From Planctomycetota bacterium (GTDB lineage Bacteria > Planctomycetota > Planctomycetia > Pirellulales > Pirellulaceae): 64,000 nt of DNA. The DNA lies in NCBI GenBank assembly GCA_016872775.1, contig VGZA01000021.1, positions 1-64,000 on the forward strand, in the 5' to 3' direction. Below are positions 25,209-34,129 of this stretch, piece after piece. A model generated the notes under the pieces. The model did no database searches, was not told the DNA's origin, and worked only from the letters and a program-made list of their open reading frames with translations. Within the stretch, counting starts at the first letter, position 1. The number at the start of each line of letters is the position of its first letter. The translations under genes were made by a program, and so were the position numbers.

Positions 25209-25895
25209 CTATTCCTCGTGGACGACCTGTCGGACCGCGGATCGGTCCGGCTCCACGACCGTGAAGTGCTGGGACGGCATCGTTGGGCGAATACCCTGCG
25301 TATCGCGAGCCGCAATGCGCGCGAATTTGCGGTAATGGTCGTTGGCGGGCTCCAATTCGGCCGCGGTCACAAGACTGTTCAGCCCTTCGTCGGAACGTCC
25401 GGTCACCTCCAGCAGTAACCCCAGCTGATAGTGGGCCTGCGCATTGCGGGGCGAACAGGCGAGAATATTGCGCAGCTGTTCCTCGGCTTGGGAAAATCGC
25501 TGGGTGGCTGTGAGGATGTCGGCAAGGACCAGTCGGGCTTCCGTATTCTCGGGTTGACGGGCCAGGATCTGCCGCACTTGATTCTCGCATCCGGCCAGAT
25601 CGCCGTCGGCCTGGCGGGCGAGTGCTGCCAGCAACTGAGCCTGGGTGCGCCGCTGCTCGAAATTATCCACCATTTCACGACGCGGCGGCGCGGCGGCGAT
25701 CGACTCCGTTTGTCGGTCGTCGCGATTCAGGCTGAACCGCGACGTGGAACAGCCAAGGGATGCCATGGCCAAGAGCAGCAGGGGAAAAGCAACCATCGCG
25801 GAATGCGCCATGGTCCATAGTGTCGGCGGCTCGCAGCCTTCGACCCCGGCCTTCCGCCCCGGGGCTGGAGTTGTGGCGGAATGGATCGGAATCAT
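25209..25895 (-). CDS. TPR-repeat protein, likely membrane anchored (secretion/pilus operon)
   Basis: This 228-residue protein is the last gene of the pilus-like operon. A hydrophobic segment (AMVAFPLLLLAMASLGC, residues 33-49) ends in a cysteine that could be a lipobox, so it may be a lipoprotein similar in role to PilF/PilW pilotins. At least three tetratricopeptide repeats follow (about residues 78-185; AEEQLRNILACSPRNAQAHYQ is typical). ATG 25895 overlaps the secretin stop (ATGA) and has AAGGA upstream, supporting this start even though it leaves a long n-region. An internal ATG at 25811 would give a normal signal peptide. Helping secretin assembly is an inference from position and family analogues. 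Confidence 0.8.
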   Translation of the reverse strand: MIPIHSATTPAPGRKAGVEGCEPPTLWTMAHSAMVAFPLLLLAMASLGCSTSRFSLNRDDRQTESIAAAPPRREMVDNFEQRRTQAQLLAALARQADGDLAGCENQVRQILARQPENTEARLVLADILTATQRFSQAEEQLRNILACSPRNAQAHYQLGLLLEVTGRSDEGLNSLVTAAELEPANDHYRKFARIAARDTQGIRPTMPSQHFTVVEPDRSAVRQVVHEE

Positions 25896-28303
25896 GGAGC
25901 AAGTCCTTGGATTGGTTCGATCTGCCTGGAATTTCCCGGACGGCCGGGATCGAAGAAGTTGGGCGGCGACGTAGGAGCATCGACCTCCGCGGGCGACGGT
26001 GATTGGCTCCAGGGGAACCCTTGACGCGAATAGTCCCCGCGGGGCAATCCTGGAGGAACCGTTCCTTCGTTCAATCTGCGATCGATCGGTTCGTCAAATT
26101 CCGGATTGGCCTCCACAATCTGCTTCCGCAGCGTCGTGATATTCAGGTTCATCGGATCGAATTGCAGCGCCAGATTGACGTATCGGAAAGCATTGACCCC
26201 ATCGCCAGCCGCCCAGGCCGAATTGGCGAATCGCAGAAACCGCTCGCCGTAAAATCGCTTGCCGATCGGCGACATCTTATCGCGGTAATAATCCTGGCGC
26301 GTGAGGAAATCATCCCCTTGTTGCTCCGCCTCGTGGTTCATGACGTCGTCTTTGACGATGCGGGGGGAGATCAGCACGATCAATTCGCGCCGGTCTTTGG
26401 TTTCCGTCTTGCGACGGAACAGCCAGCCAGCCCACTTCAGATTACCCAGCAACGGAATCTGGGAAGCCGTCGTTGCCAACTCCTCCCGGATCAGTCCGCC
26501 GATAATCACCGTCGAGCCGTCGTAGCAGAGAATGTTGGTGGTGACTTCGGTCACTTCCTTGTCGGGCAGCGTGAAACCGTTCAGAACCCGCACGTTGCCG
26601 GACGAAACTTCGGGGTGGACTTCCAATCGAATGGTACCGTCCGAGGAGATGAACGGGCGAAAACGGAGTTGCGTCCCCACATCGAGGAACTGGATCGACT
26701 GCGTGGCAGCCGTTTCCGTGACGGTCGTACTTACATAGCCAAGCTTCGACCCGATCAGGATCTCGGCACGCTGCCGGTTAAGGCACGTGAGTCGTGGCGA
26801 GGCAATGACGTTGGTGTCGCCGATCGTTTCCAGGGCATCCATGAAAACGGCCAGGCTGCTGTCGAGGAAACCGACTTTCAGGCCGCCTTCCTTCGTCGAG
26901 ATGTCGGTGAGCGTTCCCAACGGCGATCCGGAGATCAGCCGCATGTGCGCCTGATCGTGGAGCAGCGCAAAATCGACGCCGCGGCGGTTGGAGTCATTCA
27001 GTCGGACGCTCAACACCATCGCCTCGATGGCAACCTGCCTTGGCCGCTTGTCGACGTCGTTGATGATCTGGTCGACCTGCCACAATACCGATTCGTAATC
27101 CCGCACGATGAGCACTTCGCCTTGCGCATTGGAATCGCTTCCAGTGTTTTCGGCACTGACCGGAATTCCCGTTTCGGCCGCCGAACTGACGCTGCTCTTG
27201 CCGACCTGTTTTGTGAGTAGAGGGGTAATGAGTGTCTGCAGTTCGGAGGCGCGTACGTAGTTGGGATAGTAGATGCGCGTGCGAACCGCATCCTGCGCGG
27301 TATCGATTTCGCGAAAATCCTCCTGCGTGCCAACATACAGGAACGCCCCTTCGCGGCGCGAGGTCAAACCCGTCGTACGCAGAACGATCTTCAGCGCTTC
27401 CTGCACTTCGACATCGTTCAACGACATGTTGACGGTGATCGGCGGCGAGGCGGCATTGATGCTGCGACTGGTCACCACACTGAAATTTCCTTCCTTGGCG
27501 ATGCCGTCGAGCACGGCACGGATGTCCATATCGCGGCAAAGCATCGTGAGGCGGCCGGTACCTTCCGACCGCAGACTGAGTGCTGGCTGGCGCGCAGCCG
27601 AGGCCGAGCCCACCGAACCGGCATTCGTGCCCGGTGCGTGAATCCCCGTTGTCTGGCCGCGCAGCGGACGTCGATCATTGGAATCCTGATCCTGATCGGG
27701 CTCGTCGAGTGCTTCGCTGTCGGACAGGGCAACGACGTTCGATTCCGAATCGGCAATTTGCCGGCGCACTTTGCCCCGCCGATGATTCGATGGTTCCTCG
27801 GTGTTCGCCGTATCGGCATTCGCACGAATCTCTGGTGAAGGAACCGCACGATCCTCACTCTCTTCCTGATCGTCGGCCGACAATGAGCTGGACGTCGTTG
27901 TCGTCAGCCCGCCACCTGCCGTCGTCCGCCGCGCCACGGACATCGGCTCCCGCAGCGGATTGCCGGTCGGTGGACTGTCGCTCGAAGTCGATGGAACCGA
28001 CTGGACCTGCTTCTGCAGATGTTCGATCCTGCGGGTCACGAGGTCGTGATAGGAGGCAAACAGCGGACTTTGTTCCAGCGAAACCAACGAGTGCGCGCGC
28101 GTGGAGTTTGGAGCGTCGCTCGGGACTCGCGTCGATTCGACTGATGCCGTCAACGGTTCAAGGTCCGCCACCGGCGTCAGCGTGCTCAAAGTAGTTTCGT
28201 GAGCGTGGCCGCCCGGCGGCCGCGAGAGCGCCAACACCAGCGCGGCGGCAATGCCGACAGCAACCAGGGTCGACAGCAGAAGTATCCGTTGTAGCAGCGA
28301 CAT
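25892..28303 (-). CDS. Secretin, GspD/PilQ family
   Basis: This 803-residue outer-membrane channel protein has an N-terminal signal/anchor (residues 4-26). A long low-complexity Ser/Thr/Asp-rich region runs to about residue 240. An STN/N0-like domain follows (LTMLCRDMDIRAVLDGIAKEG, about 250-315), then an N1-type domain with the YPNYVRASELQTLITPLL segment (about 340-410). The secretin core covers about 430-660 (QVAIEAMVLSVRLNDSN, VIASPRLTCLNRQRAEILIGSKLGY, VEVTTNILCYDGSTVIIGGLI, RRELIVLISPRIV). The C-terminal 130 residues are unusual and include a TPR-like helix pair (FLRFANSAWAAGDGVNAF). It would form the exit pore for pseudopilus-driven export or a pilus. Confidence 0.92.
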   Translation of the reverse strand: MSLLQRILLLSTLVAVGIAAALVLALSRPPGGHAHETTLSTLTPVADLEPLTASVESTRVPSDAPNSTRAHSLVSLEQSPLFASYHDLVTRRIEHLQKQVQSVPSTSSDSPPTGNPLREPMSVARRTTAGGGLTTTTSSSLSADDQEESEDRAVPSPEIRANADTANTEEPSNHRRGKVRRQIADSESNVVALSDSEALDEPDQDQDSNDRRPLRGQTTGIHAPGTNAGSVGSASAARQPALSLRSEGTGRLTMLCRDMDIRAVLDGIAKEGNFSVVTSRSINAASPPITVNMSLNDVEVQEALKIVLRTTGLTSRREGAFLYVGTQEDFREIDTAQDAVRTRIYYPNYVRASELQTLITPLLTKQVGKSSVSSAAETGIPVSAENTGSDSNAQGEVLIVRDYESVLWQVDQIINDVDKRPRQVAIEAMVLSVRLNDSNRRGVDFALLHDQAHMRLISGSPLGTLTDISTKEGGLKVGFLDSSLAVFMDALETIGDTNVIASPRLTCLNRQRAEILIGSKLGYVSTTVTETAATQSIQFLDVGTQLRFRPFISSDGTIRLEVHPEVSSGNVRVLNGFTLPDKEVTEVTTNILCYDGSTVIIGGLIREELATTASQIPLLGNLKWAGWLFRRKTETKDRRELIVLISPRIVKDDVMNHEAEQQGDDFLTRQDYYRDKMSPIGKRFYGERFLRFANSAWAAGDGVNAFRYVNLALQFDPMNLNITTLRKQIVEANPEFDEPIDRRLNEGTVPPGLPRGDYSRQGFPWSQSPSPAEVDAPTSPPNFFDPGRPGNSRQIEPIQGLAP

Positions 28304-28329
28304 GGACCGTCCTTGATCCTTGGGGCCAA

Positions 28330-29052
28330 TCAGTCTTCTTGAAGCTCGCCCGACGTGTCGGCGGCAACCGCGTAAAGTGGTTCAAGCCGAGGCAACCGCA
28401 ACACCACACTCTCCTTACCCGATCGCAACACGACGCGATCTTCCGCCACGCGTTCCAGTCTCACTTCGCCGGCGAGTCGGCGGTGGATTCCCAGCAGCCT
28501 CAGATCGATGACCTCCCCCTCGCGAAACGCCCAGCCATTGATCGAGGCCACGGAGCCGTGCGGACTGATGATCGTGCCTTCCAGGCGAAGTCGCCCCGTG
28601 GCGCGTTCGAAGGCGGATGCGGTCTGCTCAGGCTCCACGCTGGCCGCCTCCTGATTGGGCTCGGGAATCTCGATTGAAGCGTGGTGAAACGGATTGCGGG
28701 ATTCGGGGTTCCAGGCCATCGACCGCGACCGAGGATCGCTCCGCATGCGTTCCCACACTTCGTTCCAATTCGAGGCGATCGCCTGCATCTGTTTGAGGGT
28801 GTCACCCATGGTGTTCGCGGATGCCGATGCCTGCGGCGTCCCAGAAACCGCGGGAGGTGCCGTCGCGCCGGTGATCGGAGGCTGGGCTGCCGGACAAACC
28901 GCCACGGAACGGTTTCCTTTGTGCGACCATTTCGCGATCAATGGTACCCAGAAATACAACGCTACGGGAATCATCATCGCCAACACGGCGCATTTCCGTG
29001 GACTGCGCCGCATCTCCCTGGTCACTAATTCTCGCAACTTCGCCAGTTTCAC
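28330..29052 (-). CDS. PilP/GspC-like inner-membrane connector protein
   Basis: This 240-residue protein has one membrane span (AVLAMMIPVALYFWVPLI, residues 22-39), a disordered linker rich in Pro/Ala/Thr, and a C-terminal beta domain. The beta domain reads RLRLEGTIISPHGSVASINGWAFREGEVIDL and then DRVVLRSGKESVVLRLP. This arrangement is like the homology-region domain of GspC or PilP, which links inner-membrane PilMNO to the secretin. Sequence identity to named members is probably low, so the call leans on position between pilO and the secretin gene plus the beta-domain pattern. Start ATG 29052. A 26-bp gap separates it from the secretin gene. Confidence 0.7.
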   Translation of the reverse strand: MKLAKLRELVTREMRRSPRKCAVLAMMIPVALYFWVPLIAKWSHKGNRSVAVCPAAQPPITGATAPPAVSGTPQASASANTMGDTLKQMQAIASNWNEVWERMRSDPRSRSMAWNPESRNPFHHASIEIPEPNQEAASVEPEQTASAFERATGRLRLEGTIISPHGSVASINGWAFREGEVIDLRLLGIHRRLAGEVRLERVAEDRVVLRSGKESVVLRLPRLEPLYAVAADTSGELQED

Positions 29053-29122
29053 AAAACTTACCCGGAGGCGCCTGTAGCGCTCTTTCCCGGCTCCTCATCT
29101 ATCGGTATTCGGCAAGGTCAAC

Positions 29123-29695
29123 CTAACCGGATTTTTCGCGATTATCGGCAGAGCTTTCCAGGTGTTCCGCAAAAATAATCAACTGCAGCTTGCAGCGGAC
29201 CAGATCCAGCTTGGGATCCGGCCGATCGATCTCCAATTGCTGGATCCAAAGTCCAACAACCGACTCCTCCATTTGATGGACGAAATCGAAGAGGCTGGCA
29301 TAGGGTCCGGAGCAATCCAGGGCGACCCGATACTGGCTGACCGTTTTCAGGCGTTCGCCTGACTGGGGCCGCATTCCATTGACGTCGACCCCGGCCACTT
29401 CGGCCAATTCGGCGAATTTTCGGTAGACGTCGGCCAACCGGGATTCCGTCGGGGCCTTCTGCTTCCATTGCCGTGCAAAGTCCTTGGCGGCTTCAAGCTG
29501 GACCTCGGTCTGTGCGATCGCCGAGATCAATCGGTCGGAATCGACGATTTGCCGTTGTTTTTCGCGCAACTGGTATCGCAGCCGGGCCAGCGCCTTCTGG
29601 GAGGGTACAAACACGAGCAGCGAATAGGCCACCGCTCCACTGGCGATCAGCAGGGTGATCAGCACCGATTTTGCTTTGATGGAAGTTGGTTTCAT
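29123..29695 (-). CDS. PilO/GspM-like pilus assembly protein
   Basis: This 190-residue bitopic protein has a short basic N-terminus, one span (VLITLLIASGAVAYSLLVF, residues 11-29), and a coiled-coil region (LARLRYQLREKQRQIVDSDRL and on to about residue 78). The C-terminal ferredoxin-like domain has the PilO signature pattern VSQYRVALDCSGPYASLFDFVHQMEES. PilO pairs with PilN in the inner membrane and aligns the machine with the secretin. Its ATG at 29695 overlaps the pilN stop (ATGA), so the two are translationally coupled as expected for partners. The 70 bp before the PilP-like gene hold no other frame. Confidence 0.85.
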   Translation of the reverse strand: MKPTSIKAKSVLITLLIASGAVAYSLLVFVPSQKALARLRYQLREKQRQIVDSDRLISAIAQTEVQLEAAKDFARQWKQKAPTESRLADVYRKFAELAEVAGVDVNGMRPQSGERLKTVSQYRVALDCSGPYASLFDFVHQMEESVVGLWIQQLEIDRPDPKLDLVRCKLQLIIFAEHLESSADNREKSG

Positions 29696-30411
29696 AGTGC
29701 GATTCGATAGGCGGGAGCCGCCGCGGCCGGTCGTTGCGTGTCACCCTGACCCGCTTCGAAGAAATGGGGCGGCGACAACACGGCTCGAATTTCAAACTTG
29801 CCGCCGCGTGGAGTCGACTCGCGGGCCGACTCGAACGAGCGCAACTCAGCCTTGTAAAACAACTCTGACTGCGCGAGTCGTGCGACGAATTCGTGCAGCT
29901 CCACTGCGTTTTCGGTCACCCCGTTAACATAGACAATCGCTTGTGCGCCCTTGAGTGATTCGAGCAGCTGCTTCACGTCGTGTTCCGCACCTTGGAGTTC
30001 CACCTGGGCGGCGGAGGGCCTGACAATCACCGTGGTCGCTTTGGGGACCTCTTGGACGACACGTAGCGACGTCAGCACACAGGATGCGGGCAACTGGCTG
30101 CTGATCCCGTCCAGCACCTGCGTTCGGGGCCAGGGATGCTGCAGAAACGTATACAGCGAAACCTGGTGCTGCAGGTTTCCGAGTTCCGTCCGCAGCTCCG
30201 TGTGCCGCAACGCCTGCTGTACGGCGAGCGAATGCTGGGGAGTAACTTCGGTCAGCCGGGCGCGTGTGCCGCCTCGCGAGACCACCTGGTAGAACAGTGT
30301 CGCCAGCACGACGGAGCCGAACAGCCCCAGCACGACGCACTGCCAGATCCGCGCGAGGCGAAACGTCGCGCGCTCCCGGAATTTCTGTGGCAGGAAGTCG
30401 ATGGTCTGCAT
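29692..30411 (-). CDS. PilN-like pilus assembly protein
   Basis: This 239-residue bitopic protein has the hallmark PilN N-terminus (QTIDFLPQKFRER), which binds the PilM groove (INFLP in classical systems). A membrane span (CVVLGLFGSVVLATLFYQVV, residues 25-44) is followed by a coiled-coil stretch and a ferredoxin-like domain (VLDGISSQLPASCVLTSLRVVQ, about 100-190). A proline-alanine-rich tail ends the chain. It sits between pilM (39 bp gap) and pilO (4-base overlap). Together PilM, PilN and PilO would make the inner-membrane alignment complex. The tail beyond residue 195 is longer than usual and of unknown role. Confidence 0.88.
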   Translation of the reverse strand: MQTIDFLPQKFRERATFRLARIWQCVVLGLFGSVVLATLFYQVVSRGGTRARLTEVTPQHSLAVQQALRHTELRTELGNLQHQVSLYTFLQHPWPRTQVLDGISSQLPASCVLTSLRVVQEVPKATTVIVRPSAAQVELQGAEHDVKQLLESLKGAQAIVYVNGVTENAVELHEFVARLAQSELFYKAELRSFESARESTPRGGKFEIRAVLSPPHFFEAGQGDTQRPAAAAPAYRIAL

Positions 30412-30450
30412 GCTGGTTCGACTCGAGTTCTGTTGACGTTTTTGTTCGGA

Positions 30451-31506
30451 TCAAATCGGGCGCAACGCCAGTCCGGTCGCGACGTCCCACTGCCCGCGGC
30501 GACCGGGAAAGCTCTTGGCCGCGTAAGGACGCAGGGAATCGCTCAATTCACATTTCAAATCGAGGCGTTTGCCGATCCATTCCATCATCTGCGCGTTGGA
30601 CTCGCCGCCCCCCAGCACCAACCGCACAAGCGGTTGGCCGCGAAAGGTGACGCTGTGGTAGCGGACGCACATGGAAAGTTCGGCCGCCAGACGTTCCAGG
30701 ATCGGCCGGATCGCTTCGGCGACGCTGCAGGCGATTTCATGATCCTGTCCTTCGGATCGACGATCGCCGTTGTTGCGCCGCAGCGCGGTGGCATCGGATA
30801 GCGACATCTCGAGGTGCCTGGCGACCGCCTGATCGAGGTCCCGGCCGCCAAGATCAAGGTATTTTACAAACAGCAGATCCTCGCCCTGCGCAATCACGAC
30901 AGCCGTGCGCTCATAACCTACATGCGCGAACATGGCGCGTTGCTTGCGGTCATCGTCGCGCCGGAACTGTCCCACGTAGCTGCGGACCAGCGCCATCGGT
31001 TCGACATCCACGGCGATTGGAACGAGCCCCGAGGCTTCGATCGTCTCCAGCAAGACATGCAATTGCGGTCGGTGACAAGCCATCAGGATCACTTCGCGCA
31101 CCACGGTATCGGCCTGGCGGACATCGGCCGCTTCCACGAATCGCAATTCGGCTTCGGCGGCGGAAAAAGGGATTCGCCCGGCGGCTTCCTGTTGCACCTG
31201 CTTCTGCACCGCTGCGGGATCACCTTTGAGAACGCGCAGGTTCTGCACGAACAACTGGTGGTCCGACAGCGATACGATCACCTCGCGCCCCTGGAATTCG
31301 CCGCCATCGCGCGCGCGCCGCAGCGCCGCGGCGATGCGCGCCTGGTGCTCTTTGGCGTCTGCTTCCGTCGACGCGGGCAGGATGTCCGTGCGTATCGCAT
31401 CAATCAGTTTCTCCCGGTCGCTGGTCAGCTGTACCAGCCGCACGGAATGACTGCCGATGTCAATTCCGATCGGACTCGACCGTCGAGCGAACAATCGCGA
31501 AATCAT
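30451..31506 (-). CDS. pilM: PilM-type actin-like assembly ATPase
   Basis: This 351-residue protein has the actin-like fold. The phosphate-1 loop is PIGIDIGSHSVRLVQL (residues 12-27), the second-domain loop is AMFAHVGYERTAVVI, and the adenosine motif is VRLVLGGGESNAQMMEWIG near 305. PilM docks the N-terminus of PilN on the cytoplasmic face. The ATG at 31506 overlaps the stop of the preceding pseudopilin gene (ATGA); the frame upstream of it is not needed. The QKQVQQEAAGRIPFSAAEAELRF region matches the PilM-specific segment after the first domain. This gene is the most reliable marker that the operon is type IV pilus-like rather than a plain GspL-type system. Confidence 0.9.
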   Translation of the reverse strand: MISRLFARRSSPIGIDIGSHSVRLVQLTSDREKLIDAIRTDILPASTEADAKEHQARIAAALRRARDGGEFQGREVIVSLSDHQLFVQNLRVLKGDPAAVQKQVQQEAAGRIPFSAAEAELRFVEAADVRQADTVVREVILMACHRPQLHVLLETIEASGLVPIAVDVEPMALVRSYVGQFRRDDDRKQRAMFAHVGYERTAVVIAQGEDLLFVKYLDLGGRDLDQAVARHLEMSLSDATALRRNNGDRRSEGQDHEIACSVAEAIRPILERLAAELSMCVRYHSVTFRGQPLVRLVLGGGESNAQMMEWIGKRLDLKCELSDSLRPYAAKSFPGRRGQWDVATGLALRPI

Positions 31507-32294
31507 GCGGAAGCCCTCCGGACTCGGAATGCGGCGGCGGGCCACGTTTCGGCCGTGCCCAAAGGAATCGGCGCCGGATCAGGGACGTCATCGATCGGCG
31601 TTGGACTGATCGGAGCGGACGCGGGCGGCGCCGTGCGCGTCAACCCACCCAGGGATGTCAAGCCCGTCACCGCATCGACGTCGATTGGCAGGTAAAGTGC
31701 CTGCGCGGCGGTACCAACACCCAGCCAGATCCGCGACCGGTCGACGCTCGTCGTCGCACCCAGCGAATTGAACTCGATCCGGTCCGCGGAGCGAATCACA
31801 CCCGCGCTGGTGATCGACTGAACGGCGACGATCCGCACCGGGTCCAGCGTAAACGGCAGGTCGGCGAGTCGGGTTGTCTGCGTGCGCGACGTGTCGCCGC
31901 TGCTCTTGTACGGGTGATCGGGAAGGTCATCAAAATCGGCATTCGTCCCGGCATGGGTCAGCACATAGCGGTTGCCGGTAAGCTCGAAAGTGAACCGATA
32001 CAGCGTTCCGTGAGCGATCGCGAGGCTGCGACCGTAGGCGAGATCGGACTGCATGATCTGCGCGGCGGATACTAGAGTGTCGCTCTTCCCGGGTTCAAGA
32101 CTGGGGATGGCGAGCGCAGCGACGATGGCGATGATCGTGACGGTAATCAACAACTCGACCAGCGTCAGTCCGGCGCGGATTCGAATACCCGTGGCATTTT
32201 GCCCCGGGCCGCCGAAGGGTGCGGTTCTTTCAGCGTTCCGAACGTCGGTTCGGCGCCGAGGGCTTCGAAGGTGATTCGGCTCGCAATAAGGCAT
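31503..32294 (-). CDS. GspH/FimT-like prepilin-type protein
   Basis: This 263-residue protein carries a type III signal sequence: a basic leader ending in glycine, then LTLVELLITVTIIAIVAALAIPSLEP (cleavage expected after the G of RAG, glutamate at mature position 5). A GspH-like beta domain follows (QIMQSDLAYGRSLAIAHGT, FTFELTGNRYVLTH). The leader is unusually long (42 residues). The start at 32294 is supported by AGGA close upstream, but it lies inside the preceding 84-residue gene, giving a 65-bp overlap. No shorter ATG or GTG start was found between there and the cleavage site. It is probably the tip or minor pseudopilin of the machine. Confidence 0.85.
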   Translation of the reverse strand: MPYCEPNHLRSPRRRTDVRNAERTAPFGGPGQNATGIRIRAGLTLVELLITVTIIAIVAALAIPSLEPGKSDTLVSAAQIMQSDLAYGRSLAIAHGTLYRFTFELTGNRYVLTHAGTNADFDDLPDHPYKSSGDTSRTQTTRLADLPFTLDPVRIVAVQSITSAGVIRSADRIEFNSLGATTSVDRSRIWLGVGTAAQALYLPIDVDAVTGLTSLGGLTRTAPPASAPISPTPIDDVPDPAPIPLGTAETWPAAAFRVRRASA

Positions 32295-32484
32295 TTTGTT
32301 CCTGGAGCAATACGCGAATTTCCTGCAATTCCCGGATCATCTCGTTACGCTGATCCACCGCGTTCGCAAATGGTGGCTGAGCCGCCTGGGGCGCGGCGCC
32401 ACTGGTCCGATAAAAACTTAGCATGCAAACTACCAGCACGTTTGCCGCCACCAGAAGTAACCATCGCCGGACCGTCGTTTTCAT
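32230..32484 (-). CDS. Small single-span membrane protein in the pilus-like operon
   Basis: This 84-residue protein starts at ATG 32484 with AAGGAG upstream. One hydrophobic span (WLLLVAANVLVVCMLSFY, residues 8-25) is followed by a helical, coiled-coil-like segment (DQRNEMIRELQEIRVLLQEQNALLR, about 44-68) and a basic Ser/Pro-rich tail. The coding potential and ribosome site are good although the family is unknown. It lies between the GspK-like gene (43 bp gap) and the GspH-like gene, whose start is inside it. It resembles small bitopic assembly factors, but no homologue can be named. Confidence 0.72.
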   Translation of the reverse strand: MKTTVRRWLLLVAANVLVVCMLSFYRTSGAAPQAAQPPFANAVDQRNEMIRELQEIRVLLQEQNALLRAESPSKPSAPNRRSER

Positions 32485-32527
32485 TATTTCGCTCCTTTTC
32501 CGCATAACTGCTATTTTCGGACTCGAT

Positions 32528-34129
32528 TCACGGCGGTTCGTCCCGCATCGATACCACTGACCATCGCAGTGTCGCTTGTCCGTTGCTTGTGCCCCCACTG
32601 TCGGTCGACAACGGCTCGTATAGCGTATCTGGCCCCTTTTTCCAATGGTAATTCAGCGCCGTATCGGGAGGCTCGAACTTGATCGAAGGGGCCGTTTCCA
32701 ATCCGTAGTTACTTTCCAGCCAGACGGGAAAGTAGTCTGTTCCTTCGATGAGTTTCACGTCGTTAAATTCGTCCACGCGATCCTCCCACCATTTGTCGCT
32801 TTGATTGAACTCAAGCCGTGGCAACACCTGAAATTCCTGGGTGACCAGACGGCCCTTGAGCGAGAATGCCGTCGTCGATTGGCCTGCGACCGGACAACGG
32901 AACGCTGCCCCCACAAACATCAACCCGCGCAGGCTCACCCGGGCGCCGTCCACGACGGTCGCATTGCCGCTCACTGCTAGCGTTGGCAACCGCAGCGGGA
33001 CCGTCGAATCCGCCAGCGGCATCATGAATGCGGCTTCGAGATCGCTGGTTCCCGAGGCAAACGTTACATTCCCAAGTCCGACAATGGTGCCGCGAACCGT
33101 CACATTGGCACCGATCGTCAGGTCGGTCGTCGCGACGCATAGTCCCAGCGGATTGGCCGCCGGATCGGGCTGAATCGTCGTATTCTGCAGCAGGGATGGC
33201 AATACGACCGCGGAATAGAGCGGCCCCGCGGGATAAATTCGGTAAGAAATATGGCCGCTGTTCAGCCCATAATCGGACAGTTGGGATGCATGCGTGTCCA
33301 AGGTTCTGTCGTTGACGGTGACCCGCAAGGTGTTCGTTACCAGCGCCAGCGTCAGGAGGTCCGTCAGGGCCACGGGCAAGGTCACTGACTGTGAAAACGG
33401 ACGGAAGTCGGGCAAGCCCGCCGCTCGCATCTTTCGCAGGTCCCTCAGGTATTTTTTCTTCGAGTCGATGGCTCCCCCGTCGGGACCGCAGATCGTCAAT
33501 GGCGACCGGATGCGGGTCGGCCCGTCGATATGTAAAGGAAATTCGACATGAAATTGGTTCGCGATCCCGCTGGCGTACTGGTAGACGCGATACGATTGCT
33601 GATCGGACCAGCCCGGCGGTTCGGCGGGAGTTTTTTCGGGTACGAGTTGTACGACGGTGCGGATGGCATGCGTGGCTCGCAGCCGGATATCGGTTTCGTC
33701 GATGACCGTCGCCGAAGCCAGAATGGTGACGCGGTACGGTTGATATGCGTATTCCGGATGCGCGGCGTTGATGCGGCTGTCTCCCGCAGTGTAACGGATC
33801 GCATAGGACTGATCCTTGCTCCACGAACCGTGAACAGTGAACTCGTTACCGGATACAAATCCAGGCCAGCTGCCGTCCTGAATCGACCGCAGTGCCAGGC
33901 TGGTTGCCTGCATCGCGGCCAGCCGCGCGGATTGGGCGCGCGACGAGTTTTTCTGGATCAGTGCGCTGGTAAGCTGGGAGCGCGCCATGCTGTATGCCAG
34001 GCCGATCGCAATGGCGAACAACCCCAACATCAACAGCAGCGCAGCGCCTCTGCGGCGCCGCGCCGGGATCGTTCGGTGTATCGGACCAGGAAGGTGTTCC
34101 AAGCAGCGGACGGACGGCATGAGTTTCAT
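32528..34129 (-). CDS. GspK/PilX-like large minor-pilin protein
   Basis: This 533-residue protein has an N-terminal RRRRGAALLLMLGLFAIAIGLAYSMARSQ (basic residues, then one membrane helix, residues about 21-50), as in PilX/GspK N-termini that lack a classic prepilin site. The rest is beta-rich, with stretches such as TIGANVTVRGTIVGLGNVTFASG and LAVSGNATVVDGARVSLRGLMFVG that look like right-handed beta-helix or bactofilin-like rungs (about 350-420). It would be the large minor pilin at the pseudopilus tip or an exported adhesin-like component. ATG 34129 overlaps the stop of the preceding gene (ATGA). The open frame further upstream is antisense-like and was discarded. Confidence 0.72.
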   Translation of the reverse strand: MKLMPSVRCLEHLPGPIHRTIPARRRRGAALLLMLGLFAIAIGLAYSMARSQLTSALIQKNSSRAQSARLAAMQATSLALRSIQDGSWPGFVSGNEFTVHGSWSKDQSYAIRYTAGDSRINAAHPEYAYQPYRVTILASATVIDETDIRLRATHAIRTVVQLVPEKTPAEPPGWSDQQSYRVYQYASGIANQFHVEFPLHIDGPTRIRSPLTICGPDGGAIDSKKKYLRDLRKMRAAGLPDFRPFSQSVTLPVALTDLLTLALVTNTLRVTVNDRTLDTHASQLSDYGLNSGHISYRIYPAGPLYSAVVLPSLLQNTTIQPDPAANPLGLCVATTDLTIGANVTVRGTIVGLGNVTFASGTSDLEAAFMMPLADSTVPLRLPTLAVSGNATVVDGARVSLRGLMFVGAAFRCPVAGQSTTAFSLKGRLVTQEFQVLPRLEFNQSDKWWEDRVDEFNDVKLIEGTDYFPVWLESNYGLETAPSIKFEPPDTALNYHWKKGPDTLYEPLSTDSGGTSNGQATLRWSVVSMRDEPP

